A DNA stretch of 64,000 bases from assembly GCF_034263275.1 (NCBI RefSeq), contig NZ_CP139559.1:1302001-1366000 (forward strand), given 5' to 3'. This document shows positions 37,719-47,445 of this stretch, piece by piece (the first letter of the stretch is position 1; each line of letters begins with the position of its first letter). Source of the DNA: Mucilaginibacter sp. cycad4 (GTDB lineage Bacteria > Bacteroidota > Bacteroidia > Sphingobacteriales > Sphingobacteriaceae). A program made the translations under genes and the position numbers. The notes under the pieces were generated by a model that worked only from the letters and a program-made list of their open reading frames with translations, made no database searches and was not told the origin of the DNA.

Positions 37719-38867
37719 TTAAACTCGAATTAACCTATCAACGGCTTTATCTAAAGTTTCTTGTCTTTTGGCGAAACAAAATCTTAACACATGGTGATCA
37801 ATCCCCTTGCTGTAAAAAGCCGAAACAGGTATCGATGCTACCCCAAATTCCTTCGCCACACGGATAGAAAAGTCGGCATCTCTTTCGTCGGTAATAGCGC
37901 GGTAACTTACTGACTGAAAGTATGAACCACTGCATGGCAAAAGCTTAAAACGGCTTTGCTCAAGGCCTTTCCTGAAGTAGTCGCGTTTTTCCCTGAAAAA
38001 TTCGGCCAGGCCGAGATAAGTTTCTTCGTTTTTTAAATGCTCGGCAATAGCATACTGAATAGGTGTGTTTACCGCGAACACCAAAAACTGGTGAATTTTC
38101 CTGAACTCATTCATCAAATAGGCAGGCGCCATACAATATCCCACCTTCCAGCCGGTGGCATGAAAAGGCTTGCCGAACGAGGCTACGATAAAGCTGCGCT
38201 GTTGCAGGTCGGGGTAGCGGGCCATGCTGTGGTGGGTTTCGCCGTCATATATCAGGTGTTCATATACCTCATCACTTAGGATCAGGATATCCTGATTCTT
38301 TACCAGCGCACTCAACTCGTCAATATCCTCCTTATGCAAAATGGTTGCCGTTGGGTTATGCGGCGAGTTAAGGATGATCATTTTTGTTTTTTGGTTGATA
38401 AGCCGCTTAACCATGTCCCATGCAATGCGGTAATTGGGCGGCTCAAGGGCAAGCGATTTTACAACGCCGCCCATCAGTTTTATGGCGGGGGCATAACAAT
38501 CGAAAGCCGGCTCAAATATGATCACCTCATCGTTAGGGTGGATTACAGCGCTTATTGCCGTAAAAATGGCCTGTGTGCCACCAGCAGTGATAGTAATCTC
38601 TGTTTCGGGGTTATAAACTGCGCCGTAAAGTTTTTCGGTTTTTTCGGCAATACGCTCTCTTAAGGCCATTACACCAGCCATGGGCGCATATTGGTTATGC
38701 CCCTCTTTCATGGCTTTATTTACAAGCTCAATCAGGTCGGGCGAACAGTCGTAATCAGGAAAACCCTGCGACAGATTTATTGCACCCAATTCGTTGGCCA
38801 GGGCCGACATAGTGGTGAATATGGTGGTTCCGGTTTGGGGTAATTTTGAAACAACAGGTATCATCAA
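37719..38867 (-). CDS. Methionine aminotransferase-like PLP enzyme (YbdL family)
   Basis: A 382-residue class I aminotransferase. It contains NLSQGFPDYDC near the N-terminus, SPHNPTATI, DEVYEHLIYDG and SFGKPFHATGWKVGYC with the Schiff-base lysine. These fit the YbdL/kynurenine-glutamine transaminase branch, which transaminates methionine, phenylalanine or glutamine. The start may be either of two adjacent ATGs (38867 or 38864). An omega-amidase gene follows, consistent with methionine salvage using glutamine as amino donor. I infer this role; it is not proven by sequence alone. Confidence 0.9.
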   Translation of the reverse strand: MMIPVVSKLPQTGTTIFTTMSALANELGAINLSQGFPDYDCSPDLIELVNKAMKEGHNQYAPMAGVMALRERIAEKTEKLYGAVYNPETEITITAGGTQAIFTAISAVIHPNDEVIIFEPAFDCYAPAIKLMGGVVKSLALEPPNYRIAWDMVKRLINQKTKMIILNSPHNPTATILHKEDIDELSALVKNQDILILSDEVYEHLIYDGETHHSMARYPDLQQRSFIVASFGKPFHATGWKVGYCMAPAYLMNEFRKIHQFLVFAVNTPIQYAIAEHLKNEETYLGLAEFFREKRDYFRKGLEQSRFKLLPCSGSYFQSVSYRAITDERDADFSIRVAKEFGVASIPVSAFYSKGIDHHVLRFCFAKRQETLDKAVDRLIRV

Positions 38868-39309
38868 TGGCTAAAGTAGGGAAAAATCATTATGAACCTA
38901 TCCCCATAACCGGGTATTTTTTGTATTTAGAAAATATTTTAATTTATAGGTTTAAACATATTATCTGAACCGTGATTCCTGGGATTAAAAGATTAGTAGG
39001 ATTTTTCGAATTCGAAAGATTAGGTCTTTACCCCCGGACAATCGGTTTTAAAATGACCAGGCTTGTGAATAAATGGGAGTGAAAAATTTCTACACGAATT
39101 GGTTTTTAAATCGGTCACAATTAATCGAATTATACGAATTTTTTATTGATGTCGAATTGAAATTCGTGTAATTCGATTAATTCGGAAAAATTTGTGTGAA
39201 AATTTCTTATCTACCCTCTGCCGATAGTTAAACACTTCTTAACAGCGATTTCCCGCTCTTTACCCAACCAATCAAATTCTATACATCCTTTAATCCTAAA
39301 AATCATGGT
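38868..39309. other. Gene-free interval carrying repeat elements
   Basis: This interval contains a TCTGAACC...GATTAGTAGGATTTTT block (38964-39005) related to the element at 36665, and a 23-bp inverted repeat (39119-39182). I see no coding region. Confidence 0.5.
39119..39182. repeat. 23-bp inverted repeat of the ATTCGATTAATTCG type
   Basis: The left arm 39119-39141 and right arm 39160-39182 pair at 22 of 23 positions. Related ACACGAATT and ATTCG fragments recur around it. Confidence 0.8.
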
Positions 39310-41460
39310 TCAAACCAATATACTGTCCGTAATCCTGGCAATATCATAGCTGATCTTATTGATGAAGCCCAGCTGCTCTTTCAATAAAGCATCTTCGGCC
39401 TGGGCTACAGGTTTCTGAGCTTCCGGGTTAACAGGGGGAATTTTACCTATATTAAATTCAATATTTTGAGCATGCAGTTTTTGACCGGTATCGTTCAATA
39501 CGGTTATACTTTTTTTGATTAGCTTCATGGCTTCAGGGTGGGCAACCGGGATTTCCTTTTTGCTTTGTGCCGATGCTATGGTGGCAATATATGATGAAAG
39601 GATATGGTTAAGTACCACGAATTTATGCACTTCCTTTATTTTACGCTGCTTGCTTTTAGGCTCGGATGTCATACGCTCAAATGTGGCCGAAAGATTGGCC
39701 GATTTTACATATACCTCTTTGCGCGCCAGTTTATAAGTGGTAATGCTGATCATTTTGCCCGAAATGCTTTCGGCAATAGTTACGAGATAGTTGATATTAG
39801 CTACAATCACATCGCGAAGGGTTTCCTGGATCTGTTCAAACTCCCAGGTTGGGAAAATGAGGTAGCTGGCTACCAGGGCAATGGTTGAGCCTATGATGGT
39901 ATCTATGATTCTTTCCTGCGCCACGTTTAACAGCCCCACGCCTAAAAACTTGAACAGGATAAGTACATACGGGGTCATGAAAATTACACTCACTACATAA
40001 TTAAGGCGTTGAAAGCTGTAGGCGCCCATCATAAAAATCACCAGAAAAATAAACTGCACGGTGACGTTAGGAATAAAAGTAAGTATAGCTATGCCAATAA
40101 CGCCGCCGCCAATGGTACCTATTAAACGCTGGTAGTTACGCTGTTTTGAAAGGCTGAATCCTGGCTTCAGTATGACGATAATGGTAAGCAGCACCCAATA
40201 GCTATGGTGACCTAATGAAACCAGCTTGGCTGTGATAAAGCCTACAAGGCATACCAATGCTACGCGCAGGGCATGTTTGAATGCGCCGGACGCCAGCGTA
40301 AAGTTGTCGAAGAAAATATGCGGTGCAAAATCCTGGTGGGTAACAAATGCCGAATACTCTACATCGCCTTTGGGCTCGTTCAATGATTCGGCTGCTTTTG
40401 AACTGTAGTATTTATAAATATTGTTGATCCCCTCGCTAAGCGAACGCAGGTTCACCAGTACTTTTTTAAGTACCAGGTTGCTGGTTTCCTGGTTGTTTTT
40501 GCCGATGGAGTCGATCTTTATTTTTAGTTTTTCCAGCTCGATATTAAAATCGGTAAGGTGGCGGCGACGGGTATTTGATAATATAATGTAGGCTATGTCA
40601 TCAAGCTCATCGGCCATGTTATGGATAATGCGGGCTATTTCGGTAAGTACGCCGGTATCTTTAAATTTTTCGCGAATGTGGTTGTAATCATAGTGCGTGG
40701 CCATGATCTGTTCGTAGATATCAACCAGGTCGACAAAGGTAAGTACCAGGATCCTGCTTGGTGCTGTCGATTCGCGGGCCATGATGCGGCTTTTAAAAAG
40801 CAGTTCGCGTACAGCATCCTGGTGCTGGCTCACCTGGATCTGTTTAGAAACCAGCTTACGGTAGTTTTCGTCGATATCGGTATCCGACAGATAAAAATCG
40901 GCCTTGATGCGTAAAAAACGTGCTATATCGGTAACATTTTCGCCAAGGGCCTGCTGTGCCGCGCGATAGGGGCGAATACCGAAAAACAACAGGCTGAAGA
41001 TCATATACCAAACACCGCCTGCTAAAATGGTGGCACTGTAACCCAATACCTCGGGAGCTGCCAATGCTTTATCCATCATAAAGATCATGATCAACAATGA
41101 TGAAGTGCCTACCGACGCTGCCCTGTTGCCATAAACCGTAAACATGGAAAACAAAAAAGCGAAGAAAGTGATCTCGAAGCCAAGGCTAAATACATTGAGC
41201 CGCGCAAAACCGGTAATAGCTGCTACCAAAAACAAACAAAGGTTGCCGGCTGCCATGGCATTACGCTTGTGCGATACCGGGCCGGGAGTATCTATAACAC
41301 AGATACACAATGCGCCCAATGAAAGCGTAAGGCCCAGATCAAACTTATCAAACTGCATTAGCAGCAGGGAGGGCAGTAAAATGCCTATGCAAATACGGAT
41401 CCCATCAGAAAAATATTGACTGTAAAAGAAACTTTTTATTTCCCTGATGTTTATAGACAT
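39310..41460 (-). CDS. FUSC-family (YccS/YhfK-like) inner-membrane protein
   Basis: A 716-residue protein has an N-terminal cluster of membrane helices (about 18-185), a soluble helical region (about 190-375), a second membrane domain (about 385-520, ALVCLVGFITAKLVSLGHHSYWVLLTIIVILKPGFSLSKQRNYQRLIGTIGGG) and a C-terminal soluble tail. The order matches the YccS/FUSC family, related to aromatic-acid efflux proteins such as AaeB. The solute is not determined. The GFSLSKQRNYQRLIGTIGGG segment is the typical FUSC motif. It is transcribed alone. Confidence 0.88.
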   Translation of the reverse strand: MSINIREIKSFFYSQYFSDGIRICIGILLPSLLLMQFDKFDLGLTLSLGALCICVIDTPGPVSHKRNAMAAGNLCLFLVAAITGFARLNVFSLGFEITFFAFLFSMFTVYGNRAASVGTSSLLIMIFMMDKALAAPEVLGYSATILAGGVWYMIFSLLFFGIRPYRAAQQALGENVTDIARFLRIKADFYLSDTDIDENYRKLVSKQIQVSQHQDAVRELLFKSRIMARESTAPSRILVLTFVDLVDIYEQIMATHYDYNHIREKFKDTGVLTEIARIIHNMADELDDIAYIILSNTRRRHLTDFNIELEKLKIKIDSIGKNNQETSNLVLKKVLVNLRSLSEGINNIYKYYSSKAAESLNEPKGDVEYSAFVTHQDFAPHIFFDNFTLASGAFKHALRVALVCLVGFITAKLVSLGHHSYWVLLTIIVILKPGFSLSKQRNYQRLIGTIGGGVIGIAILTFIPNVTVQFIFLVIFMMGAYSFQRLNYVVSVIFMTPYVLILFKFLGVGLLNVAQERIIDTIIGSTIALVASYLIFPTWEFEQIQETLRDVIVANINYLVTIAESISGKMISITTYKLARKEVYVKSANLSATFERMTSEPKSKQRKIKEVHKFVVLNHILSSYIATIASAQSKKEIPVAHPEAMKLIKKSITVLNDTGQKLHAQNIEFNIGKIPPVNPEAQKPVAQAEDALLKEQLGFINKISYDIARITDSILV

Positions 41461-41734
41461 GGTAGCAGTAGCTTTGTAAATAACAGAACTATTATAAGCA
41501 ATTTTGTTTGTTCGGCCTGTTTTTATTAAATATAATTTATTGGCCCAAAATGACGTTTCAAATTTACATAATTTTAATTTAAGTGTCCATTTTTGATAAA
41601 AATGGCATTAATTGAAGATTTGTGTTAATAAATATTTACTTTTTGATGAAATTAAATTAAAGATCAGTAAATTCACCCCCCGGAAAAGGCCAAAAGCTAA
41701 ACCAATCAATTTTACCTCAATTTAATTTTTTACT

Positions 41735-44311
41735 ATGTCGCCAACGTTAAAACTCAACCAAAGAGAAGCAGCTTTCAATAATGAAGTTGTTACCCGATTT
41801 GAGTTATATAACAGTTTGTTTCAAACACTTCCATTTTACCAGGTAAAGGATACAGGGATCTTATTACCATTCTTCAGTTCGCATTGCGAAAAGGGTGCAA
41901 TTACCCATGATTCGCCGACAGATATTATCGAGTCGTTTTTTGAAAAGTATGTACCGGATATCGACCACCGCGAACAGATCAACCGCATGTTCAGGTTTAT
42001 TCAGTACATTGAACGCCAGGTGGTTTTGTTTGATGCTATTGAAGATTCGTCCTTTAATAAAATAGGTAAGTTTGATGATAGCGGTACCCTGCAAAGCTTG
42101 TTGCAGCATGCAGCAATCAGTGATGAAAGCCGCCAGGATATCAGTGAAAAATTAAAAGATTTTTCGTTACGACTGGTGCTTACTGCGCACCCTACGCAGT
42201 TTTATCCCGGTACGGTGCTTGGCATCATGACTGATTTAATTGAGGCTGTAAAAATCAACGATATCAATAACATTGATGTATTACTGCAGCAATTAGGTAA
42301 AACACCATTCTTTAATAAAACATCACCAACACCTGTTGATGAGGCTATCAGTCTTTCCTGGTTCCTGGAAAATATATTTTATCATGCTGTATCGGGGATC
42401 CAGTCAAAACTGGAAGAGGAATTTGATATTGATGCTGCAAGCCGTCAAATACTGGAGCTCGGTTTTTGGCCGGGCGGCGACCGTGACGGTAACCCTAATG
42501 TAACAACCCAAACCACCAAAGAAGTTGCCAGTTTTTTAAGGCAGCGCCTGTTCAGGTGTTACTACCGCGATTTCAGGGTACTTAAGCGCCGCATCACTTT
42601 CCGCGGTGTTGAGGAGGCCATGACTAAACTGGAGACGCTGTTTTATAAAAACGCTAATGAACAGTTAACTCCGGTTAACCTGCAAGGCGAACTACTGGAA
42701 CTGCTGCTTTCCATAAAAGAAGTCATCCTTAGAGATCACGATGGTTTGTTCGTGAATATTGTTGAGGATATGATCCAGAAGGTACGCCTTTTTGGATGCT
42801 ATTTTGCAACGCTTGATATCAGGCAGGACAGCCGTATTTTACGTAAGGTATTTGAATACGGAACCCAAAATATTGACACAGGCGTAGCGGAAGGTTATTC
42901 GGAACTAAGCGAGGATGATAAAATAAAGAGCATCACCTTTAAAGAGGCCGATTTTGTTTGCCCTAAAGAGGAAAAAGATGCTATGATCCACGATACACTG
43001 GATACCATCAGGTTAGTTAAGCAAATTCAACAGGGTAATGGTGAAAGGGCCTGCCAGCGTTTTATCATCAGCAACTGCCAGCGCGCTTCGGATATCCTGC
43101 AACTGATTACGCTGTTTTTATGGAGCGGATGGAAAAAAGACAGCTTAAGCATTGATTTTATGCCGCTGTTTGAAACTGTGAACGACCTGGAACATGCTGC
43201 GGGCATCATGGAGCAATTATATACCCATCCGTTTTATGCCGAGCACCTGAAAAACAGGGGCAGCCAGCAAACCATTATGCTTGGCTTTTCGGATAGTACC
43301 AAAGATGGCGGTTACCTGATGGCTAACTGGTCGATATATAAAGCTAAAGTTGAGCTTACCGCAATGGCCCGTAAATACGGTATTCAACTGGCGTTTTTTG
43401 ATGGCAGGGGAGGCCCGCCTGCACGTGGCGGCGGTAAAACACACCGTTTCTATGCGTCGATGGGTAAAGAGATTGCTAACGAGCATATCCAGTTAACTAT
43501 TCAGGGGCAAACCGTTAGTTCACAATACGGTTCGGTTGAAACTGCCCAATTTAATATGGAACAGTTGATCAACGCAGGTATTATCTCAGCTTTGCACCCT
43601 AACCGTAACGATCTGTTGGATAACCGTCATAAAGAACTCATTCAGCAAATGGCCGATGTGAGCTATAAGCTGTTTATCGATCTGCGCGCACATCCGCTGT
43701 TTGTTGAATACCTCGAAAAATTCAGCCCGCTGAAATTATTGTCAAGGATCAATATCAGCAGCCGACCAACCAAACGTAACGCAGGGGCTCAATTGAAACT
43801 GGAAGATTTGAGGGCTATCAGCTTTGTAACTTCATGGAGCCAGTTAAAACAAAGCATCCCCGGTTTTTATGGTGTAGGTACTGCGCTTAAACAGGTTAAA
43901 GAAACCGGCGGCTGGGACGAGATCAAAGAGCTTTACCAAACATCAGGTTTCTTTAAAACCATGCTGGATAACTGTATGATGTCGATGTCAAAGTCAGATT
44001 TCAGGGTTACTGCGTACCTGGAGCAGGATGAAAAATTTGGCGCCTTCTGGAAAATGCTTCGCGATGAGTTTATCCTTACCCGCGAAATGCTTCTTGAACT
44101 AACCGGCAGTACCGTACTGATGGAAGAATACCCGGTTGAACGTCGTTCTATCGCCATTCGCGAAAAAATAGTGTTACCGCTGGTGATCATTCAGCACTAC
44201 GCCCTGCAATGTATCAATTATGAAAAGGATACCGAGCTTAATGATGTTTACAATAAGCTCGTGATCCGTACGGTTTACGGTATTGTAAATGCCGGGCGCA
44301 ATTTGGCTTAA
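41735..44311 (+). CDS. ppc: Phosphoenolpyruvate carboxylase
   Basis: An 858-residue enzyme adds bicarbonate to PEP to form oxaloacetate, feeding the TCA cycle. The catalytic His region is LVLTAHPTQFYPGTVLG (about 147-163). The glycine-rich PEP site FFDGRGGPPARGGGKTH (about 560-576) and FWPGGDRDGNPNVT are clear, and the C-terminus ends IVNAGRNLA, close to the usual NTG form. It is a full-length member of the bacterial type. A good terminator follows. Confidence 0.95.
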   Translation: MSPTLKLNQREAAFNNEVVTRFELYNSLFQTLPFYQVKDTGILLPFFSSHCEKGAITHDSPTDIIESFFEKYVPDIDHREQINRMFRFIQYIERQVVLFDAIEDSSFNKIGKFDDSGTLQSLLQHAAISDESRQDISEKLKDFSLRLVLTAHPTQFYPGTVLGIMTDLIEAVKINDINNIDVLLQQLGKTPFFNKTSPTPVDEAISLSWFLENIFYHAVSGIQSKLEEEFDIDAASRQILELGFWPGGDRDGNPNVTTQTTKEVASFLRQRLFRCYYRDFRVLKRRITFRGVEEAMTKLETLFYKNANEQLTPVNLQGELLELLLSIKEVILRDHDGLFVNIVEDMIQKVRLFGCYFATLDIRQDSRILRKVFEYGTQNIDTGVAEGYSELSEDDKIKSITFKEADFVCPKEEKDAMIHDTLDTIRLVKQIQQGNGERACQRFIISNCQRASDILQLITLFLWSGWKKDSLSIDFMPLFETVNDLEHAAGIMEQLYTHPFYAEHLKNRGSQQTIMLGFSDSTKDGGYLMANWSIYKAKVELTAMARKYGIQLAFFDGRGGPPARGGGKTHRFYASMGKEIANEHIQLTIQGQTVSSQYGSVETAQFNMEQLINAGIISALHPNRNDLLDNRHKELIQQMADVSYKLFIDLRAHPLFVEYLEKFSPLKLLSRINISSRPTKRNAGAQLKLEDLRAISFVTSWSQLKQSIPGFYGVGTALKQVKETGGWDEIKELYQTSGFFKTMLDNCMMSMSKSDFRVTAYLEQDEKFGAFWKMLRDEFILTREMLLELTGSTVLMEEYPVERRSIAIREKIVLPLVIIQHYALQCINYEKDTELNDVYNKLVIRTVYGIVNAGRNLA

Positions 44312-44339
44312 GAGTTTATTGTTTTAATTTATATCCCCG

Positions 44340-44373
44340 TCCACCTGTTAGCAATAGCAGGTGGATTTTTTTT
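44340..44373 (+). terminator. Terminator of ppc
   Basis: TCCACCTG (44340-44347) pairs with CAGGTGGA (44358-44365), followed by eight T. Confidence 0.88.
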
Positions 44374-44562
44374 GATTTAATTATATGATCATGATGGGCT
44401 GTGTCAAAAACTTTTCAAAGGTTTTTGGCATTTGATCTGAAAAGCCTCTGCCCTCAAACTTTAAGAAAAAACCGGGAGCCATTATAAAGTTAAAAGCAGA
44501 ATACGTAAAAGCATAAAATTAACAGGTTGGGTATACGTGTTTGTTCAATTGCTTTATATGTA

Positions 44563-44599
44563 ATAAAAAAGGCCGCATCAAATACAAATGATGCGGCCT
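44563..44599 (-). terminator. Terminator of the GH51 gene
   Basis: GGCCGCATCA (44571-44580) and TGATGCGGCC (44589-44598) form a perfect 10-bp stem with a run of T in the reverse direction. Confidence 0.88.
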
Positions 44600-44621
44600 C
44601 TTGTCCTTAGGAGAAAGGGTT

Positions 44622-46172
44622 TTATTTCAATTCGAGTGTTACTATTGATTTTGCAGGCAGGCTCACTACCAGTTTGTCACCGTCTTTCTTAGCGCCGGCA
44701 AAGGCGTTCAGATGAATTTTGTTGGCATCTTTAAATGTATTAACATCAGTTAAATTGGCCGAGGTTAATACCTGGCCGCTAACGGTTTGCCATTTTACAT
44801 CGCTAAGGCCGGTTGTAATGGTAATGGTATTGTGCGGATCAAGGTTAACTAATGAGATGTGTACCTTGCCGGCCGCATCCTGCGAAGCAGATGCATTTAC
44901 AGCTTCGATTTTTTTGCCGTCAACTTCGTAATCAGGTACGCTTAATTTAATAGGCAGGTATTTGGCATCCTGGTGCACCTTATACATATCAAATACGTGG
45001 TAAGTAGGGGTGAGCACCATTTTCTCTTTATCAGTTAATATCAATGCCTGCAGTACGTTAATGGTTTGTGCAAGTGCAGCCATTTTAACACGGTCGCTGT
45101 GGTTATTGAATATGTTAAGCGTTGTACCTGCTATCAAAGCATCGCGCAGGCTGTTTTGCTGATAAAGGAAGCCAGGGTTTGTTCCAGGTTCAGGATCAGT
45201 CCAAACGCCCCATTCGTCAACAACAAGGGCTACTTTTTTATCCGGGTCATATTTATCCATAATAGCCGAATGTTTAGTAACCAGCTCTTCCATTTTAAGG
45301 CAGTTAACCATAGTGCCGAAGTATTCTTTCTCGCTAAAATCAGTTGCCGAACCTTTTTTACCCCAGTTGCCGGTTGGCACAGTGTAATAATGTAACGACA
45401 GGCCCGACATCATCCAGTTAGGGATGTTTTTCATACAAACCTCTGTCCAGCGGTAATCGTCAGAGTTTGGTCCGCTGGCTATTTTTTTCAGCTTGGCGCC
45501 TGGGTAATCCTTGGCAAATGAAGCATAGCGTTTAAACAGGTCGGCATAATATTCAGGTGTCATATTGCCGCCGCAGCCCCAGCTTTCGTTTCCTACACCC
45601 CAAAGTGTTACCTTATATGGAGCCGGGTGACCATTCTTTTTACGCAATTGTACTACTGTGCTGCTACTGTTTGAGTTTAAGTATTCAATCCATTTCGACA
45701 TTTCATCAACTGTGCCGCTGCCTACGTTGCCCGCTATGTAAGGCTCACAGCCTAACAGGTCGCAAAGCTCCAGGAACTCATGTGTGCCAAAGCTGTTATC
45801 TTCGGTAATGCCGCCCCAGTTGGTATTTACCATGCGCGGGCGTACCGCTGCTGGGCCAATGCCATCGCGCCAGTGGTACTCGTCGGCAAAGCAGCCGCCG
45901 GGCCAGCGAAGGTTAGGGATCTTTATCTTTTTAAGGGCATCAACAATATCAAGCCTGATGCGGTCCTGTTTTTTTACGGGAAGGGTTTTATCAACCCAGA
46001 AACCGCCATAAATGCCATGACCGAGATGCTCGGCAAACTGGCCGTAAATGTGCTTGCTAATAGTTGTTTTTGAGTCGGTACTGATATTAAGTGTACCTGT
46101 TTGCCCGAAGGATGCCGAGCTCAATAAGGACAAAGCGATAACGCCGAGTTGTAAAAACGGGTTCTTTTTCAT
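44622..46172 (-). CDS. Secreted GH51 alpha-L-arabinofuranosidase
   Basis: A 516-residue precursor with a signal peptide ([24 protein letters not shown]) and a complete GH51 module. The acid/base is Glu196 ([12 protein letters not shown]) and the nucleophile is Glu320 ([10 protein letters not shown]). The core is a TIM barrel followed by a C-terminal beta-sandwich. It removes arabinofuranose side chains from arabinan or arabinoxylan. It is periplasmic or outer-membrane, and it is not next to a SusC/SusD pair in this window. Confidence 0.93.
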   Translation of the reverse strand: MKKNPFLQLGVIALSLLSSASFGQTGTLNISTDSKTTISKHIYGQFAEHLGHGIYGGFWVDKTLPVKKQDRIRLDIVDALKKIKIPNLRWPGGCFADEYHWRDGIGPAAVRPRMVNTNWGGITEDNSFGTHEFLELCDLLGCEPYIAGNVGSGTVDEMSKWIEYLNSNSSSTVVQLRKKNGHPAPYKVTLWGVGNESWGCGGNMTPEYYADLFKRYASFAKDYPGAKLKKIASGPNSDDYRWTEVCMKNIPNWMMSGLSLHYYTVPTGNWGKKGSATDFSEKEYFGTMVNCLKMEELVTKHSAIMDKYDPDKKVALVVDEWGVWTDPEPGTNPGFLYQQNSLRDALIAGTTLNIFNNHSDRVKMAALAQTINVLQALILTDKEKMVLTPTYHVFDMYKVHQDAKYLPIKLSVPDYEVDGKKIEAVNASASQDAAGKVHISLVNLDPHNTITITTGLSDVKWQTVSGQVLTSANLTDVNTFKDANKIHLNAFAGAKKDGDKLVVSLPAKSIVTLELK

Positions 46173-46252
46173 TGAAACTTAGGATTTAACTAATTGTACA
46201 GTAAAGAAAAGAAAAATTATGCGAATAAGTGTTAAAATAACAATAAAAATAT

Positions 46253-46380
46253 CAGAACCATGATTAGCTTGATTAATGGATTACCTTGAATTATAAGTAT
46301 CATTGGAAATGAAAACCCGAGGTTACCCTGCAAGATCAGCATTGTCAGGAAATACTTTATTCAAGCTAATCAAGGTTCTG
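46253..46380. repeat. 22-bp inverted repeat ending inside the TlpA gene
   Basis: Arms 46253-46274 and 46359-46380 pair at 20 of 22 positions. The right arm overlaps the final codons (QNLD) and stop of the TlpA-like gene on the reverse strand. It starts CAGAACC, like the element at 36665. Confidence 0.8.
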
Positions 46381-46953
46381 CCTTATAAACTCTTCAAACT
46401 TTTCACTGCTATAATCTGCCGCGCCAGAGTGTTTATAAATAAGCTTACCCTCTTTATCAAACACGAGGGTAGTAGGGATAGTGCCATCCAATAAAGTGCC
46501 GGGTACATTGCTCTTTTGTATATATAAGGGTAGGTCGTACTTGTTTTTAAGCATAAAAGCTTTGGCTTTAGGCAAGTCGTTATCTACATCAATCAAAAGA
46601 AAGGTTACTTTTGGATCGTTCCTGAATTTTTTATAAAGCGTATTCACTTTAGGCATTTCGGCAATGCAGGGAGGGCACCAGGTAGCCCAGTAGTTTATAA
46701 ATACCACTTTAGATTTTAAGACGCTTAACGATGTGGTATTGCCCGCTGCATCCTTAAACTGGATATCAGGTACATTGGCAAAGTTTTCGTGATGCTTAGT
46801 ATACTCATCAATATCGGGCTGGAAAAACCCCAGCGACATGAGGCCCCTGATTAGATAACCTTTGGCATTGGGGTTAAAAATAACCAACAACGCCAACACC
46901 ATAATGAGGATACTAAAAATATTTGAGACCGATATCTTTTTCCGTTGGATCAT
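46366..46953 (-). CDS. TlpA-family membrane-anchored thioredoxin
   Basis: A 195-residue protein has an N-terminal membrane anchor (about 10-28) and a periplasmic thioredoxin domain. The redox motif is Cys93-Pro-Pro-Cys96 in WATWCPPCIAEM, and the cis-Pro is in GTIPTTLVF. It is of the TlpA/ResA type, which reduces disulfides in exported proteins, for example during cytochrome c maturation. It lies 80 bases downstream of the split YeeE/YedE genes on the same strand, so a sulfur-related role is possible. Confidence 0.9.
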   Translation of the reverse strand: MIQRKKISVSNIFSILIMVLALLVIFNPNAKGYLIRGLMSLGFFQPDIDEYTKHHENFANVPDIQFKDAAGNTTSLSVLKSKVVFINYWATWCPPCIAEMPKVNTLYKKFRNDPKVTFLLIDVDNDLPKAKAFMLKNKYDLPLYIQKSNVPGTLLDGTIPTTLVFDKEGKLIYKHSGAADYSSEKFEEFIRQNLD

Positions 46954-47000
46954 AAAATGATATTTAAGAGCTTTTACCCATGCCAGGTCTACTGTTGAAA

Positions 47001-47030
47001 TCTTTGCGTCTTAGCGCCTTTGCGTGAAAG
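47001..47030. repeat. CTTTGCG-type short intergenic repeat
   Basis: The sequence contains TCTTTGCGTCTTAGCGCC followed by TTTGCGTG, an internally repetitive block placed just before the TlpA gene. It resembles a widespread intergenic repeat motif of unknown role. Confidence 0.45.
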
Positions 47031-47033
47031 TAA

Positions 47034-47444
47034 TTAATAAGGCAATTTATCCTTTATTGCTCCATAAACCCATGTCCCCAAAATAGCGCTTAAAAGCGTA
47101 ACCGAAGTAACCAAAAAGCCACTTCCAATCTGCGCAAACAGCGGACCAGGGCAGGCGCCTGTAATTGCCCAGCCTAAACCAAATATCAACCCGCCATATA
47201 CATTGCCCCAGTTAAATTTTTTGTCGGGAATAACGATGGCATCGCCGGTAAGGGTTTTGATATTAAAACGTTTAATTATCATAACAGAGATCATCCCTAC
47301 AATAATAGCGCTGCCAATGATACCATACATATGAAACGATTGCAGCCTGAACATTTCCTGGATCCTGAACCAGGATATCACCTCCGATTTTACCAGTACT
47401 ATGCCAAAAAGCAGGCCGGCAAACAGATATTTGATGTTGAGCAT
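47034..47444 (-). CDS. YeeE/YedE (DUF6691-like) half-transporter, C-terminal half
   Basis: A 136-residue membrane protein with four helices. It carries the conserved half-repeat signature GGLIFGLGWAITGACPGPLFAQIGSG with the invariant Cys. In full-length YeeE (TsuA) thiosulfate transporters two such halves occur in one chain; here they are separate genes. It starts one base after the stop of the partner gene, so the products are probably made together. It would bring thiosulfate or another sulfur species into the cell. Confidence 0.85.
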   Translation of the reverse strand: MLNIKYLFAGLLFGIVLVKSEVISWFRIQEMFRLQSFHMYGIIGSAIIVGMISVMIIKRFNIKTLTGDAIVIPDKKFNWGNVYGGLIFGLGWAITGACPGPLFAQIGSGFLVTSVTLLSAILGTWVYGAIKDKLPY

Positions 47445-47445
47445 A

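Larger units (their letters stand above)
44312..44621. other. Gene-free interval with two terminators
   Basis: The interval lies between the convergent ppc and GH51 genes. It holds the forward terminator of ppc at 44340-44373 and the reverse terminator of GH51 at 44563-44599. The middle 190 bases show nothing I can name. Confidence 0.7.
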
